Source: Micrasema longulum
Taxonomy: Eukaryota > Arthropoda > Insecta > Trichoptera > Brachycentridae
DNA: 64,000 nt
Reading direction: 5' to 3'
Assembly (NCBI GenBank): GCA_022494885.1
Contig: JAGVSM010004976.1
Span: 62,001-126,000, forward strand
The notes beneath the pieces were generated by a model. The model did no database searches, was not told where the DNA came from, and was given only the letters and a program-made list of their open reading frames with translations. The stretch's first letter is position 1, and the number at the start of each line of letters is the position of its first letter. Both the position numbers and the translations under genes were made by a program. This document shows positions 1-11,500 of this stretch, piece after piece.

Positions 1-75
1 AATTTACTAATAATAAACTTGTTCTTTTTCTATCTTTATATTTTGTATAAAATTTATTACAGTATCAAAATAATA

Positions 76-545
76 TTATATGCCCAGGCGGATGATGCTA
101 TGTGCTATGCGTGTAATGGAACCAGAACCCTGGACGAGTGCTTTCGATTCGATCGCTACTCCTAAGTAAAAATCCTCTAATTGGAAATCGAGTGGAAATG
201 AATCCGCCACGTGTACTTGTTGGCGCGTTCACCTACCATTTTTGAGATCGGATGATCGGAGGATCGAGAACCCAGGATTGGGTCCTCGATCCCTGACAGA
301 GTGGACGAGAAGTATTGGTTTTAAGGGTGGTTTCAACACTGCAAAATTTTATTGTTCCTAGACTCGTACTTGAAGAGTAAAAGTGACAGTTTATGAAATA
401 AATATGATATAGATAGGTACGCTGCAATTGGAACGCATTGATAATTATTTTTTACTCGGTAAAATGGATAAATAGTGCAGTGCTCTGTGCACCATCAGGT
501 GCGCACAGAGAAATGATTATGATCTAAATAATGTACTAGGTAGAT
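76..545 (+). mobile_element. Long-headed tRNA-related SINE copy, diverged
   Basis: It shares a head ('aaccagaaccctgga', 'gatcgctactcc') with copies near 12026 and 23530. A tRNA-like middle follows, then a body ending in the 'gcaattgg ... gtgctctgtgcaccatcaggtgcgca' type also seen in the shorter SINE family of this window. It lies downstream of RidA. No target-site duplication was found. Confidence 0.55.
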
Positions 546-626
546 GAATAAACATATTCAAATTTGAGATTTGTGACGTCTGCTGAATGTTTTACGCTCT
601 TCATTTTTGTTGTTAGAGTAGGGAAG

Positions 627-3600
627 TCATGAGACGACCTTCACGTCTCCTACAAGAGCAATAGCTTCAATCTCCACTGCAGCAGATAATGGAAGCTTCC
701 CAACCTGGAAGGTGGAACGGGCGGGGTGGCTGGTCTTGAAAACTGCAAAATAACGCTTTATTTAATACTTGCCAGTTATTTATTCATATGACGTCAGACA
801 ATAAATGGTCCACCAAAATGGAATGTGGAGGAGACGGTATGATTATGAATAAGAGACAGATTCTATATGGCGAACCCAACATTGCACAATTCATAAAAAT
901 AAGAAGATTACAATGGTTGGGCCATGTGCACGGAATGAATTTTTATCGTACCCCCGATAAAATTATAAATACCACTCTGGAAGGCAAACGAAGCAGGGGC
1001 AAATCAAAATTAAGATGGCTAGATAATGTGGAAAGTGACATGTGAGCAATCGGCCTGACGAACTGGAGAAGAACCGCAGGGTGCAGGGAGGAAGAGACAT
1101 TGTTTCATTATAACTGTGTGACATTATTTCGATATTACTGTTTGTCATTTTTTTGTTACTGCTGTCACATTATTTTGTGACTACTGTGTGACGTTGTTTA
1201 GTGAGGTACTACTGTGTGACATTGTTTCATAAGATACTAATGTGTGACATTGCTTCGTTACTACTGTGTGACATTGTTTCGTTACTACTGTGCGTCGTTG
1301 TTTTATACTATTGTGTGGCGTTATTTCATTACTACTGTGTAATATTGTGACTGCTGTGTGGCATTGTTTTAAAACTACTATTTTGTTATTGTTTCGTTAT
1401 TTCTGTCCGACATTGTTTCGTCACTACTATGAGACATCGTTTTGTCACTATTGTGTGTCATTGTTTCGTTACAACTGTGAGACATTGTTTCGTTACTGCT
1501 GTGTGACATTGTTTCGTTAGTACTGTGTGACAATGTTTCGTTAGTACTTTGTAACATTGTTTCGTTACTACTGTGTGACATTGTTTCGTTACTACTGTGT
1601 GACATTGTTTCGGTGTGACATATTATCTTACACTCTTGGTAAACAGCGTTCACGGCCGGAAAATCTGCGATGTCATTGAGCATAATCGTGGTCTTCACCA
1701 CGTTCTCGTATTTGGTCCCAGCGGCCTCCAGGATGTGCTGGAGGTTATGCAGTGCCTTCCTTGCTTCGGGAGCGGCACCTCCTGGTACGAGGGTGGCCGA
1801 GTCCTTATCCAGCCCCAAGACTCCCGATACGTAGAGGGTACGATCTGCTAACACGGCGACACTAAAAAGACGAAAGATATTATTCATTTAACATTCCTGC
1901 AATTCTTCCGTATTACGTACCTGACGTACCCTTTTCAGTTGGGGAGGTTTTTTTTTGTTATTTATTGAATTAGTCGAAAACTTGAAGGACTCTATTTTAA
2001 TAATATCTGCGATATTTCAATACAAAAAACGCGTTATTTGGTTTGTACAACTTGCACTTTTTTTTAATCAATAGTTGTTTCACCAATGGTATTATCGAAT
2101 TCTAAAAACGCTCTGGTAAAGTGAAACAGATTCAAATTATACGATTAAACGATAAACTTGAATGAATTCAGAATACATGCATAAGGTACATTTTTGGTCT
2201 TAGGTAATATGACCACATTTCTGATTATCGTAGGCAACTAAAATGGCTCAAAATTAAACAGCGGAGAGACTATCACTCCCTCTCACTTCTGTTCAATGTA
2301 CTTCATAGTCCTAACGCTCCTATATACCTGCGTGAAAAATTTCAACGCTTATCAGTTCATGGTTTACCTCTTTGTTCTAATTCTCAAGGCACTCTCTTAA
2401 TACCCATCCACAATGAGGAACTTCAGCCCTACGGGAAATTGGATACAAAAAATGTTTTCTTACGCGGGGTAAAAATTAGAGCATTAAATTGTAAGAAAAG
2501 TTTTTTGAAAATGTACAGAAAAAATAATAAAAAATATTTTGATAAAAACGCACTACTTTAAATGACGTCACTGGTTCATGAGAATAAACCTATGATCTGA
2601 GAGCTATGGAAGATTTCCGGTCTGCTTGTCGCTTCTGGACCAATGGGAAGAACTGAATGAGAATAAGCGGAAATGAACCTCTGACGTTACACGCGGAGTT
2701 ATTTCAGAAATACAAAACTTTGAAAAATCGTAGCGCCGATAATACGATATATAAAAATTTTTAAAAATTTTTTTTGACTTAGTTTAACAGTCTTTTAACA
2801 AATAAAAAATTCAAAAAAAAACCACTGAACTTCCTCATTCCTTTTTCTTCTCTAACTCATATAGTGTCCATGCGGCTCGACTGTGGAATCATCTCCCATC
2901 CACCATCAAATATGTTACTACATTATCTCTATTTAAATCACGTCTGAAGAAACCTCTCCTTTCTCTTCCTTAACCTCTCCTCCTTTCCTTTTTTCCTCTT
3001 TTTTCCTTTTGAGTAATAGTTTTGATTTAAGGTAATTTATAAACAAATACGTTTATTTCTATTTTTATAAATCTTTAGCTTTTAATCTTTTTTTTTATGG
3101 AATATGTTCTGTAGCTTGAATTATAAAAGTAAAACTTTTATTTTATTGGTTGGTTGGAAGAAATTGCCATTTGGCAATAAGCCCGCCAATGTACAAATAA
3201 CATTATGTACAAAAAGTTAAAAAATAAAATAAATAAATAGGTATTCTGTTACTCGAAAAATTAACATCAGATAGCCTAAATAGGTCAGATAGGTCTTTGA
3301 CTATCTCGTAAATAAAATATACCGAATTATCTACAGACAAAAACCATTATTTATCATCGTCCATGCCTTAGTCTTTTAGACTTAGTTACGTATAAATAAG
3401 AGTCTGAAATACTACATAATATAGTACCGTCAAACGTGACAATTTTGCCCAGTTTTAACAAACTTTTACAATATCATAATTTTTTTGTATGGGACAACTC
3501 CTATCCATTTTGTTGAATAGTGATACTAATTATTCTGAGCATTTCTACAAGTACAAAACGTTTGCTTTTTTATATTTATGCTATTTTAGAAGACAAAACA

Positions 3601-5779
3601 TGCTGTCAAACATTGCAAAACATGCAAACAAAACATTGTCAACAACTGGAGATAATTTTGCCCACTTGGTAATTAACTGTTATTTTTGGTTTTATCATCC
3701 TTATCATGCAGTTTATTACTACTTTTTGGGCGAAAAAAACTGTTTATGTTTAAACAATAGCATCATCGAGGCATCACCATTATAAAATCAATGAAAAAAA
3801 CCGGTGGGCAAAATTGTCAACTATTTCCTCAAGTTTTCTATACAATATGGATTTGTGGGCCAGGGTTGGCACATAATTGGATTTTTAACAAAACCAAAGG
3901 AGTTTATCTCTAATCCTTTTAATTTGTACGTGTTTGACTATGCATAATCCAATCAATTTTTTTTTACAAACCATTTCAGTTCTGATGCAATTTTCGTAAT
4001 TAAGGGAGCTTGCCCCCAAAACGATTTTTCTTTAAATGTGTATGTAGAAAAAAAAACGATCTTTATTTTTTTGTACAGCAGTGCAATTATTTTCTTGATT
4101 ACCCATACTTTGAAATTGTATTTTATGTACAGAATTCATAATATTTTGTATGTTTTATTTTCTTCTTTAGACTGTTAAAAATATTCATACAAAAAAACAT
4201 TTAAAATAAAAAAATAAGTCTTCATAATTTCACAAAAAGCTAGCAAATTTAATAAATAAAACTTTCTAAAATGTGGTTGGATATTCTTACATTTTTTAAA
4301 ATGGTTGAAATTATTTTTGAATAGTAAAATTTTTAATTGGTTTTTGTATGACAATTTTTAATTTACTCACAGAAAATGACCCAATCTTGCAGTTTTTAAG
4401 ATTGAATTTATGAAAACCTTGACGCAATATTACAGGTTCAGGTAAAGATTTCACTATGTTCCAATTAAATACATCAGCAATATCCTCAACTTAAGACCAC
4501 ACAAAGCTCCATTACGTTTGCGTCTTACAAATGACATAACAAAAATAAAATTGTAGTAGTTGATGCGCTGATAACTTAACCGACATGATATTTGTCATTT
4601 TGCGTGTCAACAGTGTTAAACTTTACTAAAACAAAAGCGACTTTTTCACCGTTATTAATTTCAAGCGAATCAGACACTGTTTTTTTGTTTTCCTCGGCCG
4701 AAGATTCGGAGGCACGTTGTTCATATTCGTCGTAATGACTTATGATGAATGTCTCAAAATCTGTTGATTCAACAACTGAGTAGGCATCAAAGTCTGTTGT
4801 TTCCATGTCGCTATGACATTTTTTTCAATGTTCTCCTCTATAGGGTGTAGGTATCTTTTGATCCTGATGGCAGAGAAAAATCGGATGGATTGTTTACCAA
4901 TTGCTGTGTGGTAGAAAAAGTTTAAATGAACAGAATAACTAGCCTGTCATTTTCAGCGTGTATTTGAGTTGAAATACCATCAGATTTTTAAATCTTATTT
5001 GTTAAATCTTTGGTAAAAAATCTGATTTATGGGCCAGTTTGAACAAAACATCCCGTTACCTCGTTTAAAATCATGTTTTTACCATTTACTTCATTTTCTT
5101 TTATATTTTCTACTTTCTTAGATAATATTTTTTCAATGTAGTATGTAGCGACAACCCTAGACGTGGGCAAAATTGTCAAAACACTAGCTAAAAAATCTAA
5201 GACAATTTTGCCCACTTAAATATCTATTGTGTTTGTTCAAATAGATATACAGAAATACGTTCTATAGCGTCTTTATTATGTATGCAATGAAATATATAAA
5301 ACTTACTTGCCTCCTTTCAATATAAACTCCGCAACAACAAAAGTTTTGACAATATTTGTAGATATACACAAACAGACCTTCAAGTTTAACTTCAAATTTT
5401 AAGTGATCAACTGAAGCTGGCGGTAAACTAAATATTTAGTTTTGCCATGGAACTATCAAAATACACTGATCAAATGTAATTTTTATGAAACCAGAAACTT
5501 TTCTTACTTTAAAACTTGATTTTGTTAAGGATTTTGGCAGTGGGCAAAATTGTCATGGCTGGGCAAAATTGTCATGTTTGACGGTACTCATTAAGTAATA
5601 CCTCATGTATTTTAGCTAGGTATTATTGTACTCTGCTATCTTGTATGGGTAATCATATTTATTGCATACTTCATAATATTATGGATTTACAGATTTACGA
5701 AGGTAGGTACTAACCTGTAAGGTCCAACGGGTTTGTAGGTATGTGGCGAGGTTATAATTTTCTTAATAAGAGTAGACAT
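627..5779 (-). CDS. RidA: RidA/UK114-type 2-iminobutanoate/2-iminopropanoate deaminase, 3 exons, complete
   Basis: Exons on the minus strand are 5779-5715, 1861-1632 and 742-627. They join to 411 nt, giving 136 aa plus stop, the usual length of the family. RidA proteins hydrolyse reactive enamine/imine intermediates released by PLP enzymes and act as trimers in cytosol or mitochondria. Visible family signatures are KPVGPYS (residues 16-22), LYVSG (31-35) and [13 protein letters not shown] (104-116). Arg107 and Glu122 fall where the family has its active-site Arg and a conserved Glu. The short first exon ([12 protein letters not shown]...) was found 3.85 kb upstream of exon 2; its GTTAGT donor and the TTTTTAG acceptor restore the conserved GPYS junction. 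Exon 2 ends at a GTAAGA donor (1631-1630), and TTTTGCAG precedes exon 3. The frame stays open for about 80 codons past the exon 2 donor because of an in-frame minisatellite, but the spliced C-terminus is clearly the family one. Both introns are full of mobile DNA. Confidence 0.95.
788..1098 (+). mobile_element. Non-LTR retrotransposon C-terminal relic in RidA intron 2
   Basis: The translation contains [12 protein letters not shown] and [19 protein letters not shown], then a stop (1042-1044) and AIGLTNWRR in the same frame. This is the tail seen downstream of the reverse transcriptase in many insect non-LTR elements. It is antisense to RidA, inactivated, and runs directly into the 24-bp minisatellite. 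Confidence 0.75.
1104..1622. repeat. 24-bp minisatellite, about 20 units, in RidA intron 2
   Basis: Units follow 'actactgtgtgacattgttt' plus 'cgtt'. Those at 1455-1615 are nearly identical, while those at 1104-1400 are increasingly substituted or shortened. The array ends only a few bases from the exon 2 splice donor at 1631. Because 24 is a multiple of three, the RidA exon frame continues through the array on the minus strand as an octapeptide repeat close to NETMSHSS, open down to 1378. Confidence 0.9.
2230..3240 (+). mobile_element. 5'-truncated non-LTR retrotransposon relic in RidA intron 1
   Basis: Before the nested MITE the translation reads [20 protein letters not shown]; after it comes [13 protein letters not shown] followed by [12 protein letters not shown]. 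This is the reverse-transcriptase-distal tail of CR1/L2/Jockey-like elements. The 3' UTR ends in 'aataaaataaataaatag' and contains 'ttggaagaaattgccatttg', which recurs inverted at 49990-50255. A MITE (2412-2839) interrupts it. Confidence 0.7.
2412..2839. mobile_element. MITE with AATGAGGAAcTTCAG inverted ends
   Basis: The left end 'aatgaggaacttcag' and the right end 'ctgaacttcctcatt' are inverted copies with one mismatch. Related copies lie at 19114-20980 (split), 35120-35519 and 60067-60417. All share subterminal 'gggaaattggata' and an internal 'atttccgg' block. It is inserted in the retrotransposon relic at 2230-3240. Confidence 0.75.
3423..5588 (-). mobile_element. DNA transposon with 30-bp inverted ends and a broken C-terminal ORF, in RidA intron 1
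   Basis: The left end (3423-3452, 'agtaccgtcaaacgtgacaa...') is the inverse of 5559-5588 with one mismatch. The 15-mer tgggcaaaattgtca, or a near copy, occurs at about 3437, 3651, 3806, 5165, 5201, 5542 and 5560 in both orientations, suggesting transposase-binding subterminal repeats. On the minus strand an ORF at 4806-4576 ends [15 protein letters not shown]...; further along in other frames come FVRRKRNG and [20 protein letters not shown]. The order resembles the C-terminal region of insect transposon-encoded proteins, so this looks like a frameshifted remnant. The superfamily is not recognised. No clear target-site duplication was found. Confidence 0.75.
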
Positions 5780-6229
5780 TTTTAGTTTAGTTTTAGAGTT
5801 AAAACTTTATAATATGATTTTTAAAAAAACACTTGATTTAACTTTTAACACCTCAGACAACAACAGCTAACTAATATTCTAAGTTAAAGCTTCGTAAATA
5901 TGAATAACTGCGTTATTTATCAGTCAGTTATCTTGGAATATTTATTTATGTTCGTGAAATCCAAAGTTCACGTCGACTGACTTTTGTGGCATTAACGGAA
6001 CGGATAACGCAGTTGACTTTGTTATCTTTGTACGTACCTACCTACTGCAATACCTACTTCAAATGTACAGTATAATCGAACTTATACTTAGGTACCTACA
6101 TATTACTCGTTTCCATACAATACTATCTTAGTATTTATGTTGTTCACAAACCTTCTGCTATGCGAACAAACAAACAATGCTAACAATTATCATCACAACC
6201 GTGTTCCCATCCTCGCCAAATGATTTAGG

Positions 6230-6425
6230 TTAGCTGCATTGATACTATAGTCTGTTACATGAAGGTGCCTAAGACGATCAGTCTTACGCTTCAGGTGCCC
6301 TGGAACAATAAAATTTTGTTATGCAAAAACACCTTTTAGATTTATATTTCGTATCCATCTTGCCAGGAATTGAACCCGAGACCTCAATTATGGTAAGCGA
6401 ATATGATAACCACAAGGGACCGTTC
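6230..6425 (-). mobile_element. tRNA-derived SINE copy, incomplete
   Basis: It contains the family's 'gatcagtcttacgcttcagg' block and, at the far end, the inverted tRNA-like promoter ('aggaattgaacccgagacctc'). It belongs to the same family as the copies at 30672, 37287, 49184 and 63743. Its tRNA end abuts an L2-like element. Confidence 0.7.
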
Positions 6426-6426
6426 T

Positions 6427-7492
6427 TGGTCCAATGCTCTTCACACTGTTCATTAACGATGTGTCCAAAATTATTCACTCATTCGGATTACTTTCTCACT
6501 GTTATGCGGATGACCAACAAATCTATTTTTACTGCTCTCCTCAAGATATAAACAATTTAAAAAATCGTGTGTCTCAATGCATCCAAACCGTCAACAACTG
6601 GATGTCATCAAACAGACTCAAACTCAATCCATCTAAAACTGAGCTTCTATTGACAGCGACAAAAAAGCGACAACACCTTTTAGACCGAACTCCAATTTCA
6701 ATCACAGGTTGTGATCTTACCCCTAGTACAAATGTTAAACTACTGGGTGTTTATTTAGATTCAGATCTTTCTCTTCATTCTCATGTCAATAAAACGGTAA
6801 GTGCTGGTTTTTTCCATCTCCAACAGATCAAATCCGTGCGGAGAAATATTCCTATATATGCAACTAAAGCTCATGTAAATGCTTATGTCGTTTCGCGTCT
6901 AGATTACTGTAATGGAATATACGCAAATCTCCCAAAATATCAAACTAATAAAGTTCAATCTGTTTTCAATGCAGCAGCAAGGCTTATTACGGGAGTAAAA
7001 AATTATTCTCACATCTCACAACATCTTCGAGATTAACACTGGTTAAAAAGCCCAGAGAGAATAAAATACAAGCTGTGCTGGACAGTATTCAAATCCCTTC
7101 ATGAAATGGATCCAAAATACCTATCGGATCTTTGTATTGGGGAAAATACATGTCAAAGAAAATTTACTCTTAGGTCAGCATTTGATTCAGGAAGAGGATA
7201 ACTTGTCGAAATCCGGTGCTCTCTAAACACTAGATATGGAGATCGTGCTTTTGCCGCCGCCGGCCCCTCTGCCTGGAACCAATTGCCTTCAAACTTACGA
7301 ATTATCGACAGTCCCAGTCAGTTCAGATCCCAACTAAAATCCCACTTCTTAAAACTATCATACCCACAATTTTAAATCTGGAAATATAATATATCACTTA
7401 AGTTTAGTTAGAATGTAAGTTTAAATATACAATTGTAAAGCGCCCTTGAGGTGATTTTTTACAAAAATGGCGCTATATAAATCAGCCAAATA
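6427..7492 (+). mobile_element. 5'-truncated L2/CR1-like non-LTR retrotransposon
   Basis: Coding similarity starts inside the reverse transcriptase palm (GPMLFTLFIND, then CYADDQQIYF with the catalytic ADD) and runs open to 7036. After a stop come HWLKSPERIKYKLC, a stop at about 7201, and GDRAFAAAGPSAWNQLP, the typical tail of this clade. The 3' end carries 'gtaaagcgcccttgaggtg' and 'ggcgctatataaatc', characteristic of L2-type termini. Internal stops make it a fossil. Confidence 0.85.
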
Positions 7493-8572
7493 TTATGACC
7501 ACTACTTTCAAGACCAACTTACTCCTCAATTTATTTTTTTCATAATTTTTACTTAAGGTTGCCATCGAGTCGGAAATGCTCGTATAACAGTCAGATTTTT
7601 GCCATTTTGATGAGCCAATTTTTAGTCCTAGAAAAAAAATCTATTTTAAGTCTAACGCGCACTTAGGTACCTTTAATAATAAGCGAATTACATTTTTTAC
7701 CTCGAGCTTACTTAAAACATGCAGACGTACCAGCTAAATAATATTACCTACATACAGTAAGACAATATTGGGTTTGATATTTCTATTACAGCCACTGCCA
7801 AAATTACATATTAAAAAACATTTTATGTTACTTCATACTTCTGGGTTTCCTTAATATTGTACAATATCGATTGTTGTATTAAATATAATAATAAAGTCCA
7901 CGTTGTCGCGTTAAGTATTTTTTGTAAAAAAAAAAATCACGCAATATTTTAACGCAAAAATATTCCCGAAACAAATTTGAGCGAGTTGGCTTTTGGCTCC
8001 GTGATAATATTTAGTCTGCTGATCGTTGGTGCAATGTGTATTCTTTACTTCAACACAACTTGATTCCTATTCCCTGTAATATCACTCCGAATTCTGAAGA
8101 TTTCACATCTAAACGTGCATATCAATAGGTATCATTTATTTATTCGCGTGATCGGGAAAAGTAATCTATATTCGTATAAACCACTAAGCTATTATTTATT
8201 CACACACGTTATTATGTTTACTCCAATATCACTACAATATTACTACAATATCTCGCAATATTTTAAATAACGTTATCATCGTAAATTTATTTCACATTTA
8301 AAAACAATTTTTATTAAAATTACAATTACCATGCCTACATTTTCTCATTATTTTACCCTCATTCCGTTATTTATATTTTCTTTTCTTATTCTTTGTTGGA
8401 GTAGGTAACTCATAATAATTATGTAAGTATAGCAACACTTTTTTGATCAGTCTGACCAAACCAAATCTGACATAAAAATTCAAAATAAAACACGCGAGTT
8501 TGACGTTCGACATCAAAGTTTGGTTATGTTTATATAATTATTTTTTGGTAAAAATAATAGTTCTGTTGAAAA
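7493..8572. other. POP1 upstream region, no feature recognised
   Basis: AT-rich DNA between the L2-like element and the POP1 start. It has short internal echoes ('atcactacaatattactacaat' near 8228) but no ORF, repeat family or core promoter that I can support. Confidence 0.4.
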
Positions 8573-11500
8573 ATGGAGGATTTAAAAGAAATTTCACAAT
8601 TCGATTCATCCTTGGGTGGACAAGAGACTCTGCCAACTGAGGTGAACGTTTTAAAATTCGCAGCAGCAAGAAGTAAAGAGATCGCAGCAATGGCAGAATG
8701 TATTTTGAATCCGTGTCATTCTAAATTGGTTTTCCAATCTTTACCAGTGCACATGCGACGAAGAATTATGAGCCATAATTCTAAACGTTTGCCTAGAAAA
8801 CTACGACAAGCTCACGAAGCGCAGTTACAAAAAAGTGGCCTTCCCACAAAACAAAAAAGGCCGTCTCGGAAGTACAGAAGAAGACCTAAAAACCTGCTTG
8901 AAGAGTATAACAGAAGGCAGAGAGAATATGTTTGGATGGAGACACATATTTGGCACGCTAAACGATTCCATATGACCAGTAAATGGGGCTACAAACTTCC
9001 AGAGGCGCCTTGTGACAAAGCATTTCGAGCTTGTTACAGAGCTGGATCTAAACACTGTCTTATTCAGGATGTATCTTACTACTGCAGCATCCAACTGAAT
9101 GGTACTATGGAAGAACTGATGCCAGGCTTCAAAAGAATAACAAGTCCAAAGTGCGGGCTCGGTATTACTTCTCGGGCTTACTTCGATGGCAAAAGAGAAG
9201 GAAGCGCCTACGTATTCGACATAGATAAATATCCCTTCAATTGCATCGGAAAAGTTAACTTCCTTTGGAAACCAAATTCTGAGAATATCAAATGTGTGTG
9301 GATTTTTGTTCATCCCTCATTTTATCGGGACTTTGTAGCTATTTTAATAAAATGTTTTGATTTATCCAACAAAAACAATATTTCCACTATATCTGAAAGT
9401 AATTTAGCAGCTGAAAATGCTGTCAAGCCCACAAAACGCAGAAAGTTACGGCACAACTCGCGAGATGTTAAAATAAATGATAAATTAAACGATGAATATA
9501 AAAATGATAAAACTGTAAGATTATTTGAGCTTAAAGATGTTGTTAACAGATTCAGGTTAACGGGACCATTATCTCATGCTGTATTGAGCAAAGCTCTTAT
9601 TCCTATTGCCAATACGGTAGAACGGGAAGATTCGTGGTTTAATAAACTGTGCAGTAAAAACCCAAATTTCTTAAATGTTCATGAAGTGCAAAAAAACTTT
9701 TGGTCCAAATTTCAAAATTTAAGCACTCCAGCAGAGTTGCCATGCAATTTGATTGTAGGTCTAAATGTCAAAGATCCAAGAATAAGTTTTCCTATTAAAA
9801 GAACGAAAGCTGTTCCAGAAGTAAACGATAACTTAAAGACGGAAGATTTTATTATAATGCCAAATAACATAAATAATAGTCCTCTGTGGGACCGGGACAT
9901 GAGATATTCTATCAGCAATACGATTATTTCAAATTTAGAAATTAATAAGCTACGCGAAAATAATTCTCTGGTTCCGGGAGTTAGTAACATATTTTTGGAC
10001 AGCATTCCGGGCGTTCCGATTATTCTTATACAGAGGCCGGGGAGTCAAAATTCCCAGTACAAAAGAATAGGTAAAAACAATCCATTAGTTTTACAAATTA
10101 TATAGATACATACCTTAGTTTCTTAATCCACGTGTAAATTTCTTCTTTTTAGGTTACAATAGTGGCTGGGAAATCATTATTCCAAAAGGCTATGCGATGG
10201 CCTTCTGGATGTCATTTATTTTGCGGGGGGCTAGAGCCGGTGGTTTACGAGAGACTACCAATTTATATTTTGAATCAGGTTGCACTGAACTACAACCGGA
10301 CACAATGGCGTATCGAAATGAAGCAGGAATACTGTCAAACTTACTCGAGAATAAATATTTTAGATTGCCACCAAATAAAAGAGTTAATTTTTCCAAATTA
10401 TCAATTAACAGTCCATTCCTATGTCGATGGGAAATACTCATAAATGATTGGAAAATTATCCCTTCTGAAATGAAACAGTTTTCTATTCTAAGAGATAAAA
10501 CAGTTTTATTGAAATTGCAGGTAAACAAAATTATTTGAATTTATAAATATATTCATTTTATGTATCTTTTATATTTTTTTAATTTTAAATCTTTAAGTAG
10601 GGCACATATTAACATATTCTTATGTGTGCACTAATAATAACATGTATAATAACTACATATATATATATATCAAAGCTGGGAAAGAAAAAGTTGCCAAGCG
10701 ACATGTAGCAACTTTACATTTTTTTCATCCACAAAGAATCTGGTATTTTAATTTTTTATTTAAGTTATGTAGGAATCATGCCAAAACAATACATATGAAT
10801 GAGATTTTTTTTCATTTCTCTTTTCCAGCGTCGATATGTACACGGTTTTTCAGGGCCAGACAGCGAAACTCCAGAGGAACATTCCTCATGGTGAGCTTTC
10901 AAAAAACCCTAATAAAAAATTTCCAAAAAGTCATTTTTAACAAAAAAAATGTGATCTAAAAATGTAGTAAATCCTTAATTTCTCGGACAAGCAGTCCCTC
11001 TACAGACCCCTACCCCTCCCCTACCCAGCTGCTTCCCTTGTCCGTGTCTGGTGTGTATCGCTTCATTGGTCAAATACCTTTTTTATCGCATTTTTTTGTC
11101 GGGAAGGGGTAGCTAGGGATGCTAGTTCGAGAAATTATGGATTTACTCTATTTTGAAATCATAAAAAAAAAAAAAAAAAATCATAAATGACTTTGGAAAA
11201 TTTTTATTAGGATTTTTTTTAAAGCTTACCATGAGGAATATTCCTCTGAAGTTTCGGGGCTGGCCCTGAAAAACCGTGTATTTAATTTTATTTAACATTA
11301 TGTTGGTGGTACTGCAATACAGCGTAACTATCAATTGATTTTTTTAGCAGGGGATCTTAAAAAGTGTTTTGTTAATACAACATTTTGTGACTTCAAAAAA
11401 AAACTTTTTGAAACACTGTAAAATAAAACATTTGTCCGTGTGGAATAAGTTTATGTTCCTTTAATTATGTTTATTTTATTATAATATCAAAATTTTGAAT

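Noticed and set aside
1104..1615. CRISPR-like array
   Set aside because: The units are contiguous with no unique spacers; it is a eukaryotic minisatellite in an intron.
1378..1887. A single 169-codon RidA ORF including the Ser/Thr-rich repeat
   Set aside because: The exon 2 donor at 1631 and the exon at 742-627 restore the canonical RidA C-terminus; the extension is intronic minisatellite.
5900..6020. Short inverted pair 'aactgcgttat' / 'ataacgcagtt' as a MITE
   Set aside because: Only 11 bp, with no further pairing or second copy seen.
8825..9313. Minus-strand 162-codon ORF inside POP1
   Set aside because: It is antisense to conserved POP1 coding sequence and has no family signal; a shadow frame.
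10162..10443. 93-codon plus-strand ORF overlapping POP1 exon 2
   Set aside because: The POPLD motifs lie in the other frame, which joins exon 1 in phase.
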